Shown piece by piece: positions 46,318 through 55,700 of a stretch of DNA of 64,000 nt (positions within the stretch are counted from its first letter, which is position 1; the number at the start of each line of letters is the position of its first letter). The position numbers were made by a program, and so were the translations under genes. Source of the stretch: CAYVWB01 sp964455395. Its GTDB lineage: Bacteria; Desulfobacterota; Desulfovibrionia; Desulfovibrionales; Desulfovibrionaceae. The stretch lies in NCBI GenBank assembly GCA_964455395.1, contig CAYVWB010000003.1:1-64000 (forward strand), written 5' to 3'. The notes under the pieces were generated by a model, which had not been told where the DNA came from, made no database searches, and saw only the letters and a program-made list of their open reading frames with translations.

Positions 46318-48528
46318 TCAGCGCAACGCTTCAAGCAGATTCGTGTAGTTGTCGGTCCACGGCTTCGCCATGGGAGGCAGCGCGGAGAGGTCGGTCCAGC
46401 CGAGTTGCTGCGTGAGGGCGTCTCGCGTGGCGGGGCTGCGGGTCAGGGCGGCCCAGATGGTGCTCTGCGCGTCAGGATGCGTGTCGCCGATATTGTTATC
46501 GGTCAACACAAGCAACCCCTCTTCTTTCGCCGTGGCCTGCACAATGGGGACGAGGTCCAGGAACTTGTTGGAAAGATGGAAGAAGACGACGCCGTCTTCG
46601 GTAAGCTTGGCGGCGTAGAGCGCCAAAGCCTCACGCGTCAACAGGTGGGTGGGGATGGAGTCAGAATTGAATGCGTCGACGACGATCACGCCGTAGGCGC
46701 CGTCTGGCTGGTCTTCCAAGGTCAACCGCCCGTCGCCGAAGAGCATGCGCAGGTCGCCCCGGCTCAAGTCGATGAAGCTGAAGTATTCTCGCGCGACGAC
46801 TTCGTTATAGGGATCGAGTTCCATGATATCCCACTGTTCGCCCGGCTCCGCATAGACGAGCAGGCTGCCGGCGCCGAGCCCGACCAACGCGATGGGAGCT
46901 TCGCGACGCAACGGCGCCAACGCCTGCCGGCCCGGCCCGGCAAGCGCGCGTCCCACGGGCGTGGTGGGATGGTAATAGGTCAACGGTGTGGCGCGTTTGG
47001 GGCCATCCACGTACTGCATGCCGTGCAAAGTGCCGCCATGCATGAGCCGCCGCACCCCCTCTCGATCGTATATTCGGTATACACCATAGAAGTTCCTGTG
47101 CGTATGGAGATAGAGATCCTGCGGCAGAAGCAGATCGCGGGCCACCACCGCGCCGAGCACCGCCAATGCCGCCAGCGCCAACACGCCTGGTCGGCGCTCC
47201 TGGCCGTAGAGTGCTGCCGCCAAGGCCACACCGGCAAGGCTCGCCCAGACGCCTGTGGGCGTCTCGGGCCATAAACGGACGGCCCACTGCAGCCCGACGG
47301 CTGCGCCGATCACGCACAGCAGCCGCCACCACACCCACTTCCACGCGAATCCGCCGCCGTCATCCCGTGCAAGCCACAGCCCGGCCCCTGCAAGCGCGAA
47401 CGCCAAGGGATACTCGACCAGAGACGCCCCCGCCAACGGCGCGCCCCAGCTCACGGCGGCGCCGCCCACAAAACCGCCGAATGCCACGTGCATGTAGAAT
47501 GCGGAGAGCCGCCCGGGGTCCTGTGGTCGGGATTCATACAACGCCGCGTGGCACACAAGACACACCACCATGAGGATGACGAGATACGCTGCTATCTGGA
47601 TGAGCAGCGGCATGACGTAAGACGCTTGTGACATGAGAAAGAACAGCAACCCCAACAGGAAAGCGAGGCCCAAGCGTTGCCTCACGGCCTGCGGAAGCCA
47701 CGGACGGGTGCGGAAGGTGAGCGCGAATGTCAACAGGAAAATGGCCAAAGGCAGCGTCCACAAGAGCGGCGCCGAGGCGAGGTCGATGGTGAGCGCGTTC
47801 GTTGTGGAGAGGAACATGGCTGACCCCGCGGCGGACAAGGTCAACCATGTGGCGCGCTGGCGGATGGAAGCGGAAGGCGCCGTCTTGCCCGCCTGACGCG
47901 CCGCTGTGGCGAACTCCATGCGGGGGGCCCGCGGCAGGCCCCAGAACGTTGCAAGATGCATCAACACGGCGAACAGCCACGCCCAGCGCCACCAGGAGAG
48001 CTGCCATTCCAGAGCCGAGAGCGGCTCCACCACCAGGGGGTAGCTCAGCAGACCCAGAAAGGAGCCCAGGTTCGAGACGGCGTAGAGCACATAGGCGTTG
48101 ACGCTCCGTCCCACAGCGGCCTGGGCCACTCGCTGCTGCATCGTCACCCCGATAGCCGCCAGCACCACGAACGCGGGACCCACCGTGCTCACCAGCATCC
48201 ACGCGATGGCCACAACCTGCGGCACACCCCCCGGAGGCGCCCGCAATGACTCGACATCCAAGGGAAAAAGAAGAAGCGGCGACAGACAGAGCAGGGTATG
48301 CGCGATCCGCCAACCCATCGAACGCATGCGACCCGCCAGAAAATAGGCGTACCCATATCCGGCCAGCAAGCCGAACTGAAAGCATGTCACACAGGCGGCC
48401 CATACCAAGTAGCTTCCACCAAAACCCGGCAACACCGCCTTGGAAATGATGAGCTCCACCTGAAAAAGCAAGAACGCAGCCAAGAAGACTGCTACGTACG
48501 CCAAATTCAACATGGAGCAATGATACAT
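46318..48528 (-). CDS. Membrane-fused spermidine synthase-like protein
   Basis: A protein of about 736 residues. Roughly the first 470 residues are a bundle of about 12 membrane helices (LAYVAVFLAAFLLFQVELII, FQFGLLAGYGYAYFLAG, GLAFLLGLLFFLMSQASYVM). The C-terminal 240 residues are a spermidine-synthase-like Rossmann domain: VGLGAGSLLVYAEPGEQWDI (SAM-site glycines), MELDPYNEVVAREYF, LRMLFGDGRLTLE and VIVVDAFNSDSIPTHLLTRE. Fusions of this type are widespread and mostly uncharacterised; whether they make polyamines or methylate a substrate is unknown. The start is ambiguous between ATG 48528 and ATG 48513. Confidence 0.88.
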   Translation of the reverse strand: MYHCSMLNLAYVAVFLAAFLLFQVELIISKAVLPGFGGSYLVWAACVTCFQFGLLAGYGYAYFLAGRMRSMGWRIAHTLLCLSPLLLFPLDVESLRAPPGGVPQVVAIAWMLVSTVGPAFVVLAAIGVTMQQRVAQAAVGRSVNAYVLYAVSNLGSFLGLLSYPLVVEPLSALEWQLSWWRWAWLFAVLMHLATFWGLPRAPRMEFATAARQAGKTAPSASIRQRATWLTLSAAGSAMFLSTTNALTIDLASAPLLWTLPLAIFLLTFALTFRTRPWLPQAVRQRLGLAFLLGLLFFLMSQASYVMPLLIQIAAYLVILMVVCLVCHAALYESRPQDPGRLSAFYMHVAFGGFVGGAAVSWGAPLAGASLVEYPLAFALAGAGLWLARDDGGGFAWKWVWWRLLCVIGAAVGLQWAVRLWPETPTGVWASLAGVALAAALYGQERRPGVLALAALAVLGAVVARDLLLPQDLYLHTHRNFYGVYRIYDREGVRRLMHGGTLHGMQYVDGPKRATPLTYYHPTTPVGRALAGPGRQALAPLRREAPIALVGLGAGSLLVYAEPGEQWDIMELDPYNEVVAREYFSFIDLSRGDLRMLFGDGRLTLEDQPDGAYGVIVVDAFNSDSIPTHLLTREALALYAAKLTEDGVVFFHLSNKFLDLVPIVQATAKEEGLLVLTDNNIGDTHPDAQSTIWAALTRSPATRDALTQQLGWTDLSALPPMAKPWTDNYTNLLEALR

Positions 48529-48564
48529 CAATCCACGGGATCATGGAAACAGTTTCGCGAGAAC

Positions 48565-48617
48565 AAAAAAACCCCGCGCCCATTTGTAACGTCGTCGTCA
48601 CAAACACGGCGCGGGGT
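48565..48617 (-). terminator. Strong rho-independent terminator (minus strand)
   Basis: On the minus strand a 10-bp stem (ACCCCGCGCC with GGCGCGGGGT) is extended by an inner 9-bp stem (TTTGTGACG with CGTTACAAA, one G-U), and a run of T residues follows at 48570-48565. It terminates transcription of the small gene 48715-48825 before the membrane-fused synthase gene. Confidence 0.9.
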
Positions 48618-48714
48618 CAACGCCCGATCCGTTACAGCGCTCCGATGGAGGAGGTCACCGCATACAGCGCTGCACGGTCGCGGCGCCGCCGTTGCTTTCC
48701 GGCGGCAGAGCTAT

Positions 48715-48825
48715 CTAGTCGGCGCAGTACAGACGGGCCATGTCGGACTTGTTGGCTTGCGCGTAAACGATGGCGAGGTGGTACTTTTCGACGAAGCGGT
48801 TGAAGCGTTTCACGATCTTGGACAT
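48715..48825 (-). CDS. 36-residue small protein
   Basis: MSKIVKRFNRFVEKYHLAIV begins a 36-residue amphipathic, helix-forming basic protein that ends DMARLYCAD. AAGGAG lies seven bases before its ATG, and a very strong terminator follows 98 bases after the stop, so this is a deliberate monocistronic unit rather than a chance frame. An AT-rich upstream region with a palindrome (48988-49004) may control it. I do not recognise the family. Similarly sized small proteins with a FNRF-VEKY-like start could be membrane- or ribosome-associated, but nothing here shows which. Confidence 0.7.
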   Translation of the reverse strand: MSKIVKRFNRFVEKYHLAIVYAQANKSDMARLYCAD

Positions 48826-48987
48826 TGCGTCTCTCCTTGGGGAAGTGGGTGATGGGACACGAACCGTTGCGATGCCTCCCCTTTTCAAGTCCGGCGCCAA
48901 AGCCAGGAAAGAGAGCACAACCATTTAGTATTGCTGACTATGCCTGCCGACAAGAGCCACAGCCTCCCCGAAAATAGGGACGCCACA

Positions 48988-49004
48988 TGTTGCACCTCGC
49001 AACA
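48988..49004. promoter_or_regulatory. Palindromic regulator site candidate TGTTGC-N5-GCAACA
   Basis: A perfect inverted repeat with a five-base spacer in the AT-rich gap between the small-protein gene and the sigma-54 activator gene. A second half-type copy (TTGCAACA) lies at 49068-49075. Size and spacing resemble enhancer sites bound by NtrC-family activators. Confidence 0.5.
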
Positions 49005-49090
49005 CATAGACCTTGTGAAAATTATGTTTTCAATTTAATTCAAATAATTACCATGACTGGATGCATCTTGCAACACTGCTGACTTTTGCA

Positions 49091-50446
49091 TCACCCCTCA
49101 GCCAGTCGCTTCATCTTGCGCCATAAGGAAGCCCGGTCGATGCCCAGAATCTTCGCCGCCTGCGACTTGTTGCCCGCAGTCTTCTCCAGCACCTGCTCGA
49201 TATGCGCGGCTTCCAGCTCAGCCAGCGTCGGCAGCTCTTCGCCTTCGGCTATTGTGGGGTAGCGCACGCTCCGCGCACCGCGGATGCGCGCCGGCAGTTC
49301 ACCCACGTCGATGACGTCACTTTCCGCCAGAATTGCGGCGCGTTCCAGCATGTTCTTCAATTCACGCACGTTGCCGGGGAAGTCGTATCGCATGAGCCGC
49401 TCCAGCGCCGCCTCCGTGAGCCGAGTGGCCGTCACCCCGTACTTTTCCCCGGCACGGTCAAGAAAGTGATGGCAGAACAAGGGGATATCCTCCCGTCTAT
49501 CACGAAGCGGCGGCAGCTGCAGCGTCACGACATTGAGGCGGTAGAAGAGGTCTTGCCGGAAGCGGCCTGCCGCCACCTCATCCTCCAGGCTGCGGTTCGT
49601 GGCGGCGATCACGCGCACGTCCACGGGAATTTCCTCCTTGCCGCCCACGCGGATGATTGTCTGTTCCTGCAGCACCCGCAAGAGCTGGACCTGCGCGCTT
49701 GGCGGGGCTTCGCCTATCTCGTCCAGAAGCACGCCGCCGCCGTCCAGGGTTTCGAAGATGCCCTTGACGGTGCGTTGCGCGCCGCTGAAGGCCTCGCGTT
49801 CGTGGCCGAAGAGTTCATTGCAGAGCAGATCTTCGTTGAAGGCGCCGCAGTTCACTGCCAGAAAGCGCTTGTCCGCACGTGGCGAATTCGAGTGTATTAT
49901 CTGGGATATGAGCTCCTTGCCTGTGCCGGTCTCACCCAGCACGAGCACGGTGCAGTCCAGCGGCGCCACACGGGCGATACGTCGCTTGAGCGCTTCGATC
50001 TGCGGACTCTTCCCGATGATCTGCGGACCGCGACGGTTGCGGACCAGAGAACGCAATTCGTCCAGCTCCAAACGCATGAGCCGTTTTTCGCGGGCTTTCT
50101 GGACGAGCACGCGCACTTCATCCAGGGAAAAGGGTTTGGTGAGGTAGTGGAACGCGCCCATGCGCATGGCTTCCACGGCGCGCTCCACCGAGTCCGAGTC
50201 CGAGATGATGATGACCACGGAACCCGGTGTTTCGCGTTTCACCAGGTGCAACAAAGAGAGCTCGCCCTTGCCGCCGGTGTGCAGGTCCGTCATGACGAGG
50301 TCGAATTCGCGGCTGCCCAGCAACGACTCCGCCTGAGCGGCGTTCCGGCAGCTCGTCACCCGGCCCATGTCGCGCAGGGCGTGCTCCAGCTGCTGGAGGG
50401 ACTCGTAGTCGTCCTCCACCAAAAGGATCTCGAAGGGGTTGTCCAT
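49091..50446 (-). CDS. Sigma-54-dependent response regulator (NtrC family)
   Basis: A 451-residue activator. The receiver domain spans about residues 1-120 (EILLVEDDYESLQQLEHALR, phospho-Asp in LVMTDLHTGG, Lys in YLTKPFS). The AAA+ domain (about 140-375) has Walker A GETGTGKELI, the sigma-54 contact loop GHEREAFSGAQ (a GAFTGA variant), Walker B GGVLLDEIGE and sensor II GNVRELKNMLERA. The Fis-type helix-turn-helix at the end is KSQAAKILGIDRASLWRKMK. ATG 50446 has AAGGAG upstream and is preferred to an upstream ATG. No kinase is adjacent. It diverges from the RlmM-like gene, with only 45 bases between them. Confidence 0.94.
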   Translation of the reverse strand: MDNPFEILLVEDDYESLQQLEHALRDMGRVTSCRNAAQAESLLGSREFDLVMTDLHTGGKGELSLLHLVKRETPGSVVIIISDSDSVERAVEAMRMGAFHYLTKPFSLDEVRVLVQKAREKRLMRLELDELRSLVRNRRGPQIIGKSPQIEALKRRIARVAPLDCTVLVLGETGTGKELISQIIHSNSPRADKRFLAVNCGAFNEDLLCNELFGHEREAFSGAQRTVKGIFETLDGGGVLLDEIGEAPPSAQVQLLRVLQEQTIIRVGGKEEIPVDVRVIAATNRSLEDEVAAGRFRQDLFYRLNVVTLQLPPLRDRREDIPLFCHHFLDRAGEKYGVTATRLTEAALERLMRYDFPGNVRELKNMLERAAILAESDVIDVGELPARIRGARSVRYPTIAEGEELPTLAELEAAHIEQVLEKTAGNKSQAAKILGIDRASLWRKMKRLAEG

Positions 50447-50491
50447 GGCGTCTCCTTGCATCGCGCTTCAGCGCAGGCTATCACACGCCGC

Positions 50492-51514
50492 ATGTCTTGC
50501 CCACGCCCTTCAGGAACGCCCACGGCGGCGTATCTCGCACCGCGGGGGTTTCTCGAACACCTCCTGGACGAGCTTGCCCACCGCGGCCTGAGCGAGACGC
50601 TTCATGCTGTCGATCGACTCGTCATAACGGACAGCGCCGCGCCCCCCACGGACGTCGCCTGGGCCGAGGACGTCTGGCTGGAGCCCGTGCTGCTGCCGGC
50701 GGCCTCCATCGGGGAGGCGGCCAAGGCCCTCGTCGCCATCCAGCGCAACTGGGCTTGTTTCAGCGTGATGGAGCACCGCCGCGCGGCGCTCATCCAGCAG
50801 AAGCTCCCCCGGGTGAAACCACGGCTGCAGGTCTTCGGCGACCCGCCCCCCGCCTCGCCCCTGGGCGGGTGGACGCTCCTGGAGCGAGAGCTCATCCTCG
50901 CCTCGGCGCGACGGCGCAGCCCCTTCCCTCATGGGGCTTTCCAGTTCGAGGAAGACAAGACCGGCCCGCCCAACCGCGCCTATCTCAAGCTCTGGGAAGC
51001 CTTGACGCTCATGGGCCATCGGCCCGGCCCCGGGGACTGCTGTCTGGACCTGGGCGCAAGCCCCGGCGGCTGGACCTGGGTCCTGGCGCAGTGTGGCGCG
51101 CAGGTCACGGCCGTGGACCGCACCGCGCTGGTCCCGGAGTTAATGCGCCACCCCCGCGTGCGCTTCGTGGAGGGCAGCGCCTTCGGGGTGGATCCGCGGC
51201 GCGTGGCCGCGGAACTTGGCGCGCCCACGTGGCTCGTGTGGGACGTCGCGTGCTACCCGGAGCGCTTGCGCGGCTATGTGGAACGCTGGTTGGAGCACGG
51301 CCCCCCGTGCGTCATGGTCTGTACGGTGAAGCTCCAGGGTCCCCCTACGCCGGCGTCGCACGCCGCCCTGGACTGGTTCCGGACCACGCCTCGCTCGCGG
51401 CTCATCCATCTGCACCACAACCGCCACGAGCTCACCTGGATTCACCTGCCTGCGCTGGCGGGCCAAACAGAGCAGGCGGAGCAGGCCGAACCTCTGCCGG
51501 CTCTGGCGTTCTGA
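50492..51514 (+). CDS. RlmM-like SAM-dependent ribose 2'-O-methyltransferase
   Basis: A 340-residue methyltransferase of the RrmJ/FtsJ superfamily most like RlmM (YgdE), which methylates the ribose of C2498 in 23S rRNA. The N-terminal third is a THUMP-like region. The catalytic domain starts at FQFEEDKTGPPNRAYLKLWE, with SAM motif CLDLGASPGGWTWVL, acidic residue in AVDRTAL, Asp in LVWDVAC, Lys in MVCTVKLQG and a final HELTWIHLP; together these supply the K-D-K-E tetrad. ATG 50492 has a weak ribosome site. Its last 83 bases overlap the 3' end of the convergent gene. Confidence 0.82.
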   Translation: MSCPRPSGTPTAAYLAPRGFLEHLLDELAHRGLSETLHAVDRLVITDSAAPPTDVAWAEDVWLEPVLLPAASIGEAAKALVAIQRNWACFSVMEHRRAALIQQKLPRVKPRLQVFGDPPPASPLGGWTLLERELILASARRRSPFPHGAFQFEEDKTGPPNRAYLKLWEALTLMGHRPGPGDCCLDLGASPGGWTWVLAQCGAQVTAVDRTALVPELMRHPRVRFVEGSAFGVDPRRVAAELGAPTWLVWDVACYPERLRGYVERWLEHGPPCVMVCTVKLQGPPTPASHAALDWFRTTPRSRLIHLHHNRHELTWIHLPALAGQTEQAEQAEPLPALAF

Positions 51515-52718
51515 GCTCCGGCCACAGCCGCGGCGCGTACGCCGGCGCGGTGACGCCGGGCACGTCCGGCACATCCACATCCGGGGCGCGCTCCTCCAGG
51601 ACGATCAACGCCTCCTCCAGCGTCATGCCCGGGGCGAGCTCCGGTCGATAGAGCAATGCCAGCACAGCGCGATCCAAGGCCGGCAGGGCGGCTTCCGGCA
51701 GTGGCGGCCCCCCGGCGGATGACGCCAAACCCGCCGCACGCCCCCGGTCGGCCAACGAATCCCGAGGACCGCCAGCCACGGCAGGCGCGCCGGCGACGGA
51801 AGGCGCGACAGGCATCCACAAGACGCTGGGCGCTCCGGGGCGCGCGAAGCCGCGCAGACCCAGCACGTACAGCGCCTCGCGCCAGATGTGCGGGAGCGTG
51901 AGGCCTCGACCGTACAACACGACACGGCCACGCCGCAGGGCCCCATCCGCCGCGGCAAGGAGACGGCTCGCTCCGAGGCGCGCGGGGGGAGGTGGGTCGT
52001 CCACGATCTCCACGAGAATGTCGGGGATATGGGGCTCTGGCTCAAGCCGTACGCCAAGGGGCTCAAGCGTTTCATTCAGCGCGGCGAACGCCTCGCGCGT
52101 CATGGCGATGGCCTCCTCGGGAGGTGCGAGCGGAGGGGATCGGAGCGCAGACGAGGGCCCTGTCGCTGCAGTCAGCCCGTCCGCGTCGAGGGATGCGCCG
52201 GTCTCGGCCGTGTCGAGCCGCCTGTCGAGGGTGGCGTTCAAGGCGGCCTGCGGCGACGCGTCCCGCGGGTCCAGGGTCTCCGGTCGTGTGGCGGGCGGCG
52301 GCGCGGCAGCATAGCGCGTTTCTATATGGTAGGTGATGACAGGGGTGGTCCAGCGCTTCAGGTTCCCCGTCTGCGGCTCGAAGGCCACGCCGCTGCGCGC
52401 CAGAGCGAGTTGTTCCAGCCGCTCCAGAAAGACGGCGCGGGTGAAGTGCGCCAGCACCTCGGGGGAAAGCGGCTGCGTCGCGGGTTCCGCGCCGGCGGTC
52501 GGCGCCATGCTCGTCATCAGAAAAAAAACGAGCAACGCGGCCAGCGCGCGCCCCCCCGGGACGAAGGCTCTCCCGGCAGCGCGCGTCCGACGTGTTTCGG
52601 ACGGAAAGAACGCGTGGGACCCATTGGCCCCGCCGGTCTTTTCTGATAGGGAGGAGTCCGTGGCGGGCAGAACCCCGCCGGGCCATTCCGTATGGAACAC
52701 TTTCTCGCCGATCTGCAT
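51432..52718 (-). CDS. Exported protein, DUF2927-like, uncertain start
   Basis: A predicted secreted protein. Its mature region begins after a signal-like stretch (RALAALLVFFLMTSMAPTAG). The core reads LKRWTTPVITYHIETRY, then a long Pro/Ala-rich insertion, EEAIAMTREAFAALNETLE, HIPDILVEIVDD, TLPHIWREALYVLGLRGFAR and ALDRAVLALLYRPELAPGM. The last elements (late helix, then LLYxPxLxPGM) resemble DUF2927 proteins; I assign this with moderate confidence. The start is unclear: ATG 52718 would overlap the divergent helicase gene by 27 bases, and no better codon has a ribosome site. The stop lies 83 bases inside the convergent RlmM-like gene. Confidence 0.6.
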   Translation of the reverse strand: MQIGEKVFHTEWPGGVLPATDSSLSEKTGGANGSHAFFPSETRRTRAAGRAFVPGGRALAALLVFFLMTSMAPTAGAEPATQPLSPEVLAHFTRAVFLERLEQLALARSGVAFEPQTGNLKRWTTPVITYHIETRYAAAPPPATRPETLDPRDASPQAALNATLDRRLDTAETGASLDADGLTAATGPSSALRSPPLAPPEEAIAMTREAFAALNETLEPLGVRLEPEPHIPDILVEIVDDPPPPARLGASRLLAAADGALRRGRVVLYGRGLTLPHIWREALYVLGLRGFARPGAPSVLWMPVAPSVAGAPAVAGGPRDSLADRGRAAGLASSAGGPPLPEAALPALDRAVLALLYRPELAPGMTLEEALIVLEERAPDVDVPDVPGVTAPAYAPRLWPELRTPEPAEVRPAPPALFGPPAQAGESR

Positions 52719-55700
52719 ATCCACTCCCGCTATTCCAGGGCCACCAGCAAACAGCTCACCCCCAGGGTGCTGTCCGCGTGGGCGTTGGTCAAGGGGCTGC
52801 ACGTGCTCGGCACGGGGGACTTCACCCACCCCGCCTGGCGCGCCGAGCTGGAGGAGGCCCTGGAGCCCGACTCCGCAAGCGGCCTCTACCGGCTGAAGGA
52901 CCCGCGGGGCCTGACCCGTGAACTCCCGTGGCTGGAAGGCTACGAGCTCGCCGGCCGCACGCTGTTCATGCTCCAGGCGGAGATCAGCTCCATATACAAG
53001 CGCGGCGGCAAGGTCCGCAAGGTCCACAACCTCGTTTACGTCCCCACTCTGGAGGCGGCGCACACGCTCTCGGAGAAGCTGGCGGCCATCGGCAACGTGG
53101 AGTCCGACGGCCGCCCCATCCTCGGCCTGGACTCGCGCAATCTCCTGGAGCTGGTGCTGGAGCTTCACCCCCTGGCGTTCCTCGTGCCCGCGCACATCTG
53201 GACGCCGTGGTTCTCCCTCTTCGGCTCCAAATCCGGCTTCGATTCCCTGGAGGAGTGTTTCGGCGACCTGAGCCAGCACGTTTTCGCCATGGAGACAGGT
53301 CTCTCCTCCGACCCCGAGATGAACTGGCTGCTCTCCGCTTTGGATCGCATCGCGCTCATTTCCAACTCGGATGCGCACTCCGGCGAAAAGCTCGGCCGCG
53401 AGTGCAACCTCTTCAGCGGGGAGCGCTCCTACGAAGGCGTCTACCGGGCGCTGCGCGGGGAGGCCCTGGGCCACAAGCTCCAGGCCACCCTGGAGTTCTT
53501 TCCCGAAGAAGGCAAGTACCACCTGGACGGCCACCGCAAGTGCGGCGTGGCCATGGAGCCGGGGGAAACCCTCGCCCGCGACGGCCGGTGCCCCGTGTGC
53601 GGCAAGCCGCTGACCGTGGGCGTGCTGAACCGCGTGCTGACCCTGGCGGACCGCGACGTCCCCAAGAAACCGCCCCAGGCCGCAGGCTTCGAGAGCCTCA
53701 TCCCCTTGCAGGAAGTCATCTCGGAAGTGGTGGGAACCGGCCCCGCCACCAAGAAGGTCCGCGCCTTGTACGCCCGCTGCGTCACCCGACTGGGCCCGGA
53801 GCTGCACGTGCTGCGCGACGCTCCCCTGGAGGACGTGGCCCGCATCTCCCCCCCTCTCGCCGAGGCCTTGGCCCGCATGCGCCGTGGCGAGGTCATCCGC
53901 CAGCCCGGGTTCGACGGTCAGTTCGGCGTGATCCGCGTCTTCAGCGAACGGGAGCGCAAGGAGCTCCACCAGGGAACCTTCCTGAGCGCAGCCCCGACCG
54001 CCGCGCCCGCGACGCCCTCGCGCCCCACGGCCGACGATGCTTCGGACGCGCCCGACATGGCGCCACAGACATCACAGGCGCCGGAGTCCTCCGGGGTCGT
54101 CCCCCCAGACGCAGCCCCGGCTCTCGGGTCGCTGGACGCTTCCCAGCAGGCGGCCGTGGCGGCCGGTCCCGGCCCCGTACTGGTGAAGGCCGGTCCCGGC
54201 TCCGGCAAGACGCACACCCTGCTCGCACGCGTGGCGCGGCTCATCGAGGAAGGCGTCTCCCCCCGGCGCATCCTCGTGGTCACTTTCACCCGGAAGGCTG
54301 CGCAGGAGCTGAGCGACCGTCTGCTGGCGCGCTTCGGCGAACTGGCCGCGCTGCCCCGTGCGGACACCCTGCACGCCCTCGCCTACGAAGTCTGGAAAAA
54401 CGCCTACCAGGACGCCCCCGTGGTGCTGGCCGAGGACGCCGCACGCCGTGTCTTCGCGGAGGCCAACGCTGCGGAGAGCGCCACGGCGCGGGAGTTGCGT
54501 GACGCGTTCGACCGCATCGCCCTGGCGCGGGAACGGCGCGAGGCTCCGGCCGGGACGGCGGAGGAAGACGCGGACGAGGCCCTGGCTCGCTGGCGTCACA
54601 ATTTTGTCAAACACAAGGAGTCCTGGAACCTCGCGGATTATACGGATCTGCTGGAGTTCTGGCTGGAGCAGATCGAGCACGGCATCTACCCCCGGCCGTA
54701 CGTCCACGTCCTTGTCGATGAAGCGCAGGACCTCTCCCGTCTGCAGATCGAGCTGGTGCGAGCCATCGTCACGGCGCAAGCGGACGCGCAGCTCGCAGTC
54801 GAGCTGGAGGCCGAACCCGTCATCCCGGGCCGCGGCCTCTTCGCCATCGGCGACCCGGACCAGTCCATCTACGGTTTCCGCGGCGCCCTGCCCGATGTGG
54901 CCACGGCCCTGCGGGAGATCTGGCCTCATCTGGACGTGCGCGCCCTGGAGCGGAACTACCGCTCCGTTCAGCCCGTACTGGACCTCGCCGCCACCTCGCT
55001 GGACCATCCCGCGCCCTTGCACGCGCACCGCGGCGTCGGTCCTGCGCTCCTGCGGCTCTTCGAAGCGCCTTCCGCGGAGAGCGAAGCCGCCTGGATCGCC
55101 GAACGCATCCGCCGACTGCTGGGCCCCACCAGCCATTCCCTTGCGGACGGACAGACGGACGACGAGTTCGCCACGCTCCTCGCCAAAGCGTTCTCCCCCG
55201 GCGACATCGCCGTGCTGGTGCGCACGCGGGCCGTCATCCCGCCGCTCAAGCGCGTCCTGGATCGCATGGGACTGCCCGTGGCTGCGCCCGAGCAGGAAAC
55301 CTTCTGGGAGGACCCCCGCGTGGCCGCCATTCTGGACGCCGCGGGCGCCCTGTTCGGGTTGACCCGCAAGGCGGACGCGCCCTGTGTCGACGACGCCGGC
55401 GACCACGCCCCTACGGCTTGCGCGCACGAGCTCCCGGCCAATGGCGCACGCGCGGAGAGAGACGCGCACGGCGCACGCGGCGACGTTCCCCCCGTCGGGA
55501 CCCGCCTTCGTGACGAGACGGCCAAACCCTTGCCATGCCCCGACGACGTGCTGACGCGCGGACCCAAGGCCATTGCAGCGTATATGGAAGACGTCCCCCC
55601 CTTCGACCAGCTGTTCTGGAAAAGCGCCGCCTTCAAGCGTCTCGTGGAAGCCTTCCGCGAACAGGGGGGGTGGCTCGGCTTGCTCAACTGGGTTCACCTC

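Noticed and set aside
48930..48965. A sigma-54-like element (TGGCTC with GGCAG) upstream of the small-protein gene
   Set aside because: The spacing between GG and GC is one base short of the strict requirement.
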